This document shows positions 6,481 through 8,362 of a stretch of DNA of 8,362 nucleotides, one piece after another. Origin of the DNA: JBOFSQ01 sp051651625 (GTDB lineage Bacteria > Planctomycetota > Planctomycetia > Pirellulales > Thermoguttaceae). The notes below the pieces were generated by a model that made no database searches, had not been told where the DNA came from, and was given only the letters and a program-made list of their open reading frames with translations. Each line of letters begins with the position of its first letter. The stretch's first letter is position 1. The position numbers and the translations under genes were made by a program. Where the stretch lies: the NCBI GenBank assembly GCA_051651625.1, contig JBOFSQ010000099.1, positions 1 to 8,362 on the forward strand. The letters are read 5' to 3'.

Positions 6481-6801
6481 TTACTGCGTTTTGCGTTCAT
6501 AAATGAGCACTTCCTCTTGTTTGATTCGTTCCATAAAGTCTGAATCTAAACTATCGCTTGTGAGTAGGTCAACTTTGTGTTGCAGAGTTTCTTCCAAATC
6601 CATTTGCAAGCTGCCCAGTGCAAGTAGTCCGCGCAAACGTCCCTTGTCGATACGAACGTCGATGTCGCTTTGTGTACTTTGGTCTCCACGGGCAAACGAG
6701 CCAAAAAGGTAAGCGCGATCCACGCCATACGACTCGAAGATCACGGTTGTCTTTCTTTGTATAGCCGTAATGTCCGTTGGGTCATGTGAGGATGTTTTCA
6801 T
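6481..6801 (-). CDS. MNT-type nucleotidyltransferase domain protein (orphan)
   Basis: A 106-residue minimal nucleotidyltransferase of the DNA polymerase beta superfamily. The signature GSFARG (34-39) is followed by SDIDV with Asp46 and Asp48 as metal ligands, and HKVDLL supplies the third acidic residue, Asp78. All catalytic residues are therefore present. Proteins of this size are usually the MntA half of HEPN-MNT pairs, where MntA transfers AMP to a HEPN toxin, but no HEPN gene lies on either side. Start 6801 is chosen because the longer frame (to 6924) overlaps the neighbouring gene by about 100 bp. No strong Shine-Dalgarno is visible. It begins 25 bp after the stop of the 439-aa gene, so co-transcription is possible. 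GC by hand count is about 46%, against 60-65% in sampled 60-nt blocks of the flanking genes, suggesting recent acquisition. Confidence 0.85.
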   Translation of the reverse strand: MKTSSHDPTDITAIQRKTTVIFESYGVDRAYLFGSFARGDQSTQSDIDVRIDKGRLRGLLALGSLQMDLEETLQHKVDLLTSDSLDSDFMERIKQEEVLIYERKTQ

Positions 6802-6826
6802 GGTTATTGTTTGGATGTGAATTTGT

Positions 6827-8146
6827 TCACGCCGCGTCGCGCACACAATCGTCCCAGCGGGAAGTTGGTAGTGGTGGGCAGTCGCGGTGACGTAGCAGGA
6901 AGACATCGTGCAGCGATGTCGCACGCAAAAACTCCGCGATGCTTTGACGAATCTCGCCTATCGTTGGCACCGTGTTGGCGTCGGGAGTTTCTGCCGGTGT
7001 TTCCGCAAGTGTTGTGTCGCGGAGAAGGTCGCGGTGGATTGTTGCGGCGATAGTTGCGAGTGTTTTTTCGCCGTCAACGAGTTTGACAAACCGCGATTCG
7101 ACTTCGCCCCACGGAATTTGTATTTGACTTGTTACGCCGTCGCTGAGCGGGATTGTGATGGCGGGATTTTCGCTTGCGGAGAGCGAACGGAATATCGAAG
7201 CGTAATGCAATTCTTGCTCGACGAAGCGATTGACAAACGGGACAGCGTTGGGATCGGCGAGGTCGATGGCGACGTTTTCGGCGGGGCGTCGTCCGGCCCA
7301 GCAGTGGTGTTCTTCGATGAGGCCCCAACCGATGTCGGAAAATTCTTGTTGTGCTTGCGGCGTGAGCTTGTTGAATCGCGTCGCAAGATTCGGACGCAAA
7401 AACCACGCATTGTAGTACGCACGGCGTTCGCGGGCGAAACCGTAGTTGTGCAGCGAAAAACGTGCGAAGAGCGAGTAGAGCTGCGGCACCGTCATCGCGG
7501 TTTCGTCGCGGAAAAAGTTGCGAACAAACGCCTCGTCGTTCATCCGGCGAACTTGCGGCTCAAGATTGTCGAACGCGAGTTTCGTCCAGTTGTATTCGGG
7601 GAGAAAGACGAAAAGTTCTTTGAGACGTTGCAGCAAAACTTCCGGCGACGGCTCGTCGAACGAGAGGTGACGCGCGAGTACGCGAAGTTGTCGATACGGC
7701 TCGCGTCCGTGTTGTCCGAACGTTGAGAAACCGACAACGCCGTCGTCGCTTGTGAGCTGTACGGCGAGTCCGAACATGCTGGCGAGGTCGCGCGTGTCGG
7801 TTGCTGAACGTGTGAACCGAACGTAATCAAAAAATCCGCCGCTGCGTCCCGACTGCGATTCGAGCGACTTTTGGAGCGTGATCAGTGCGCCGCCGAAAAA
7901 CCGAATCGGTGCGGAAACGCCCATCGCGGTCGCGCGACGTTTGACACGTTCCAATGCGTCGGCGTCGGGATCGTAGTGAACGATGATTGCACCCGTACCG
8001 AGAAGTTGCGATGCGAGTGTGAGAGTTTCTTCGCCATCGTTTGCGTGGTTGACCACCAAAACGTTGAAGTCGCGCGTCATATCGCGGCGTCCTGCGAAGG
8101 CGTAGTGGTTGAGCGATTCGAGTTCGTCGAGCGTTTGTTTTGCCAT
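6827..8146 (-). CDS. Methyltransferase-fold protein with degenerate SAM site (paralogue of the 505-aa protein)
   Basis: A 439-residue protein with an intact frame and a good Shine-Dalgarno (AAGGA, seven bases before ATG). It aligns with the 505-aa methyltransferase: VLVVNHANDGEETLTLASQL (29-48) matches its glycine-loop helix, IIVHYDPDADA (54-64) its acidic strand, FDYVRFTRSA (106-115) its FDYVNCSGVL, and DDGVVGFSTFGQHGR (134-148) its DDGVMSIMVYGQIGR. Two of the three loop glycines are replaced (His34, Asn36), while Gly38 and the acidic Asp59 remain. The N-terminal YENLPYP signature is absent. A C-terminal segment (about 351-421, KLVDGEKTLATIA to VFLLRHRD) resembles the paralogue's PqqD-like end, with a Thr/Pro/Glu-rich insertion. 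It probably does not bind SAM normally. A regulatory or scaffolding partner of the active paralogue is a reasonable inference; a changed enzyme activity is the alternative. Confidence 0.8.
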   Translation of the reverse strand: MAKQTLDELESLNHYAFAGRRDMTRDFNVLVVNHANDGEETLTLASQLLGTGAIIVHYDPDADALERVKRRATAMGVSAPIRFFGGALITLQKSLESQSGRSGGFFDYVRFTRSATDTRDLASMFGLAVQLTSDDGVVGFSTFGQHGREPYRQLRVLARHLSFDEPSPEVLLQRLKELFVFLPEYNWTKLAFDNLEPQVRRMNDEAFVRNFFRDETAMTVPQLYSLFARFSLHNYGFARERRAYYNAWFLRPNLATRFNKLTPQAQQEFSDIGWGLIEEHHCWAGRRPAENVAIDLADPNAVPFVNRFVEQELHYASIFRSLSASENPAITIPLSDGVTSQIQIPWGEVESRFVKLVDGEKTLATIAATIHRDLLRDTTLAETPAETPDANTVPTIGEIRQSIAEFLRATSLHDVFLLRHRDCPPLPTSRWDDCVRDAA

Positions 8147-8153
8147 AACACCA

Positions 8154-8158
8154 TCCTT
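8154..8158 (-). promoter_or_regulatory. Shine-Dalgarno for the 439-aa gene
   Basis: Read on the minus strand this is AAGGA, seven bases before the ATG at 8146. It supports that start over the overlapping frame beginning at 8304. Confidence 0.7.
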
Positions 8159-8161
8159 GCG

Positions 8162-8362
8162 TCACGCGACAGAAAAAACCGATACGGTGTTCGGTTCATT
8201 GGTGTTAATCGGTGAGATTTTGTATACGTCGCCACTGTCATGGTCGCGGCTAATCGTCGCCGCCACGACCCGCCGCTTTTCACTACGCGACGCATCTTCG
8301 CCAAACGGCATACTAGACTTGTTCGGAAACATCAAGTGGTTCAGGTTCGGCATAGCCGAACC
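8162..8362 (-). CDS. Possible 3' end of an unrecognised gene entering from the right edge
   Basis: An open minus-strand frame reaches the window edge and stops at 8162, 15 bp before the start of the 439-aa gene. It encodes about 66 residues ending in NTNEPNTVSVFSVA. Codon choice fits the other genes: Arg is mostly CGN, there is no AGA or AGG, and GC at third positions is about 65% by hand count. The in-frame ATG at 8353 sits inside a perfect palindrome and has no room for a visible ribosome-binding site, so the frame more likely continues outside the window. No family was recognised. The other frame here (from 8304) is less convincing because it overlaps the Shine-Dalgarno-supported start of the next gene. 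Confidence 0.4.
   Translation of the reverse strand, partial: GSAMPNLNHLMFPNKSSMPFGEDASRSEKRRVVAATISRDHDSGDVYKISPINTNEPNTVSVFSVA
8344..8362. repeat. Perfect palindrome at the window edge
   Basis: GGTTCGGC and GCCGAACC form a perfect 8-bp stem around ATA, ending exactly at the last base of the window. It may extend beyond the edge. It lies inside the possible partial gene on the minus strand. Confidence 0.6.

Noticed and set aside
6802..6924. A 41-residue N-terminal extension of the nucleotidyltransferase starting at 6924
   Set aside because: It would overlap the end of the 439-aa gene by about 100 bp and reads as Cys/His-rich out-of-frame sequence. The Met at 6801 is the normal MNT start position relative to GSFARG.
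6908..7726. A 272-residue plus-strand gene
   Set aside because: It is antisense to the 439-aa paralogue and rich in Arg, Cys and Val, as expected of a shadow of high-GC coding sequence.
6827..8146. Pseudogene status for the 439-aa methyltransferase-like gene
   Set aside because: The frame is intact, the Shine-Dalgarno is good and codon use is normal. Loss is confined to catalytic motifs, which fits a pseudoenzyme better than a decaying gene.

Overview
The window has moderately high GC and tightly spaced genes. Its spacers are full of short palindromic and tandem repeats. Gene content (a BD-FAE-type esterase, a secreted LTxxQ-repeat protein, RecQ with a C-terminal helix-turn-helix, YENLPYP-type methyltransferases) and spacer style suggest an environmental planctomycete-like bacterium. 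That assignment is an impression from sequence style, not a demonstrated placement.

Left half, plus strand: the 3' end of an alpha/beta hydrolase (to 533), then a spacer with a composite repeat and a hairpin. Next comes a gene for an exported LTxxQ-like protein (824-1978), then a second copy of the same composite repeat, then a complete RecQ helicase (2221-4446). The two repeat copies lie in direct orientation and bracket the exported-protein gene. RecQ ends at a three-unit 35-bp tandem repeat that fills the gap to the convergent minus-strand genes.

Right half, minus strand, in reading order: an open frame running in from the window edge (8362-8162, uncertain), a 439-aa protein (8146-6827), a small MNT-type nucleotidyltransferase (6801-6481), a 389-bp spacer, and a 505-aa SAM-dependent methyltransferase (6091-4574). 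The 439-aa and 505-aa proteins align along most of their length. The 505-aa one has a normal SAM-binding glycine loop. The 439-aa one has lost most of it, so it looks like a methyltransferase-fold pseudoenzyme encoded close to its active paralogue. Both end in a small PqqD-like domain.

The spacer between the nucleotidyltransferase and the 505-aa methyltransferase holds the most striking structure: two elements of exactly 109 nt in inverted orientation, 40 nt apart. Each has the same series of hairpins. Loops and linkers are conserved while stems differ by compensatory changes, as expected for a REP/BIME-like mobile or RNA-structured element. The low-GC nucleotidyltransferase gene and this element together look like later additions between two paralogous genes. 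No tRNA, rRNA, CRISPR array or insertion-sequence transposase was seen.
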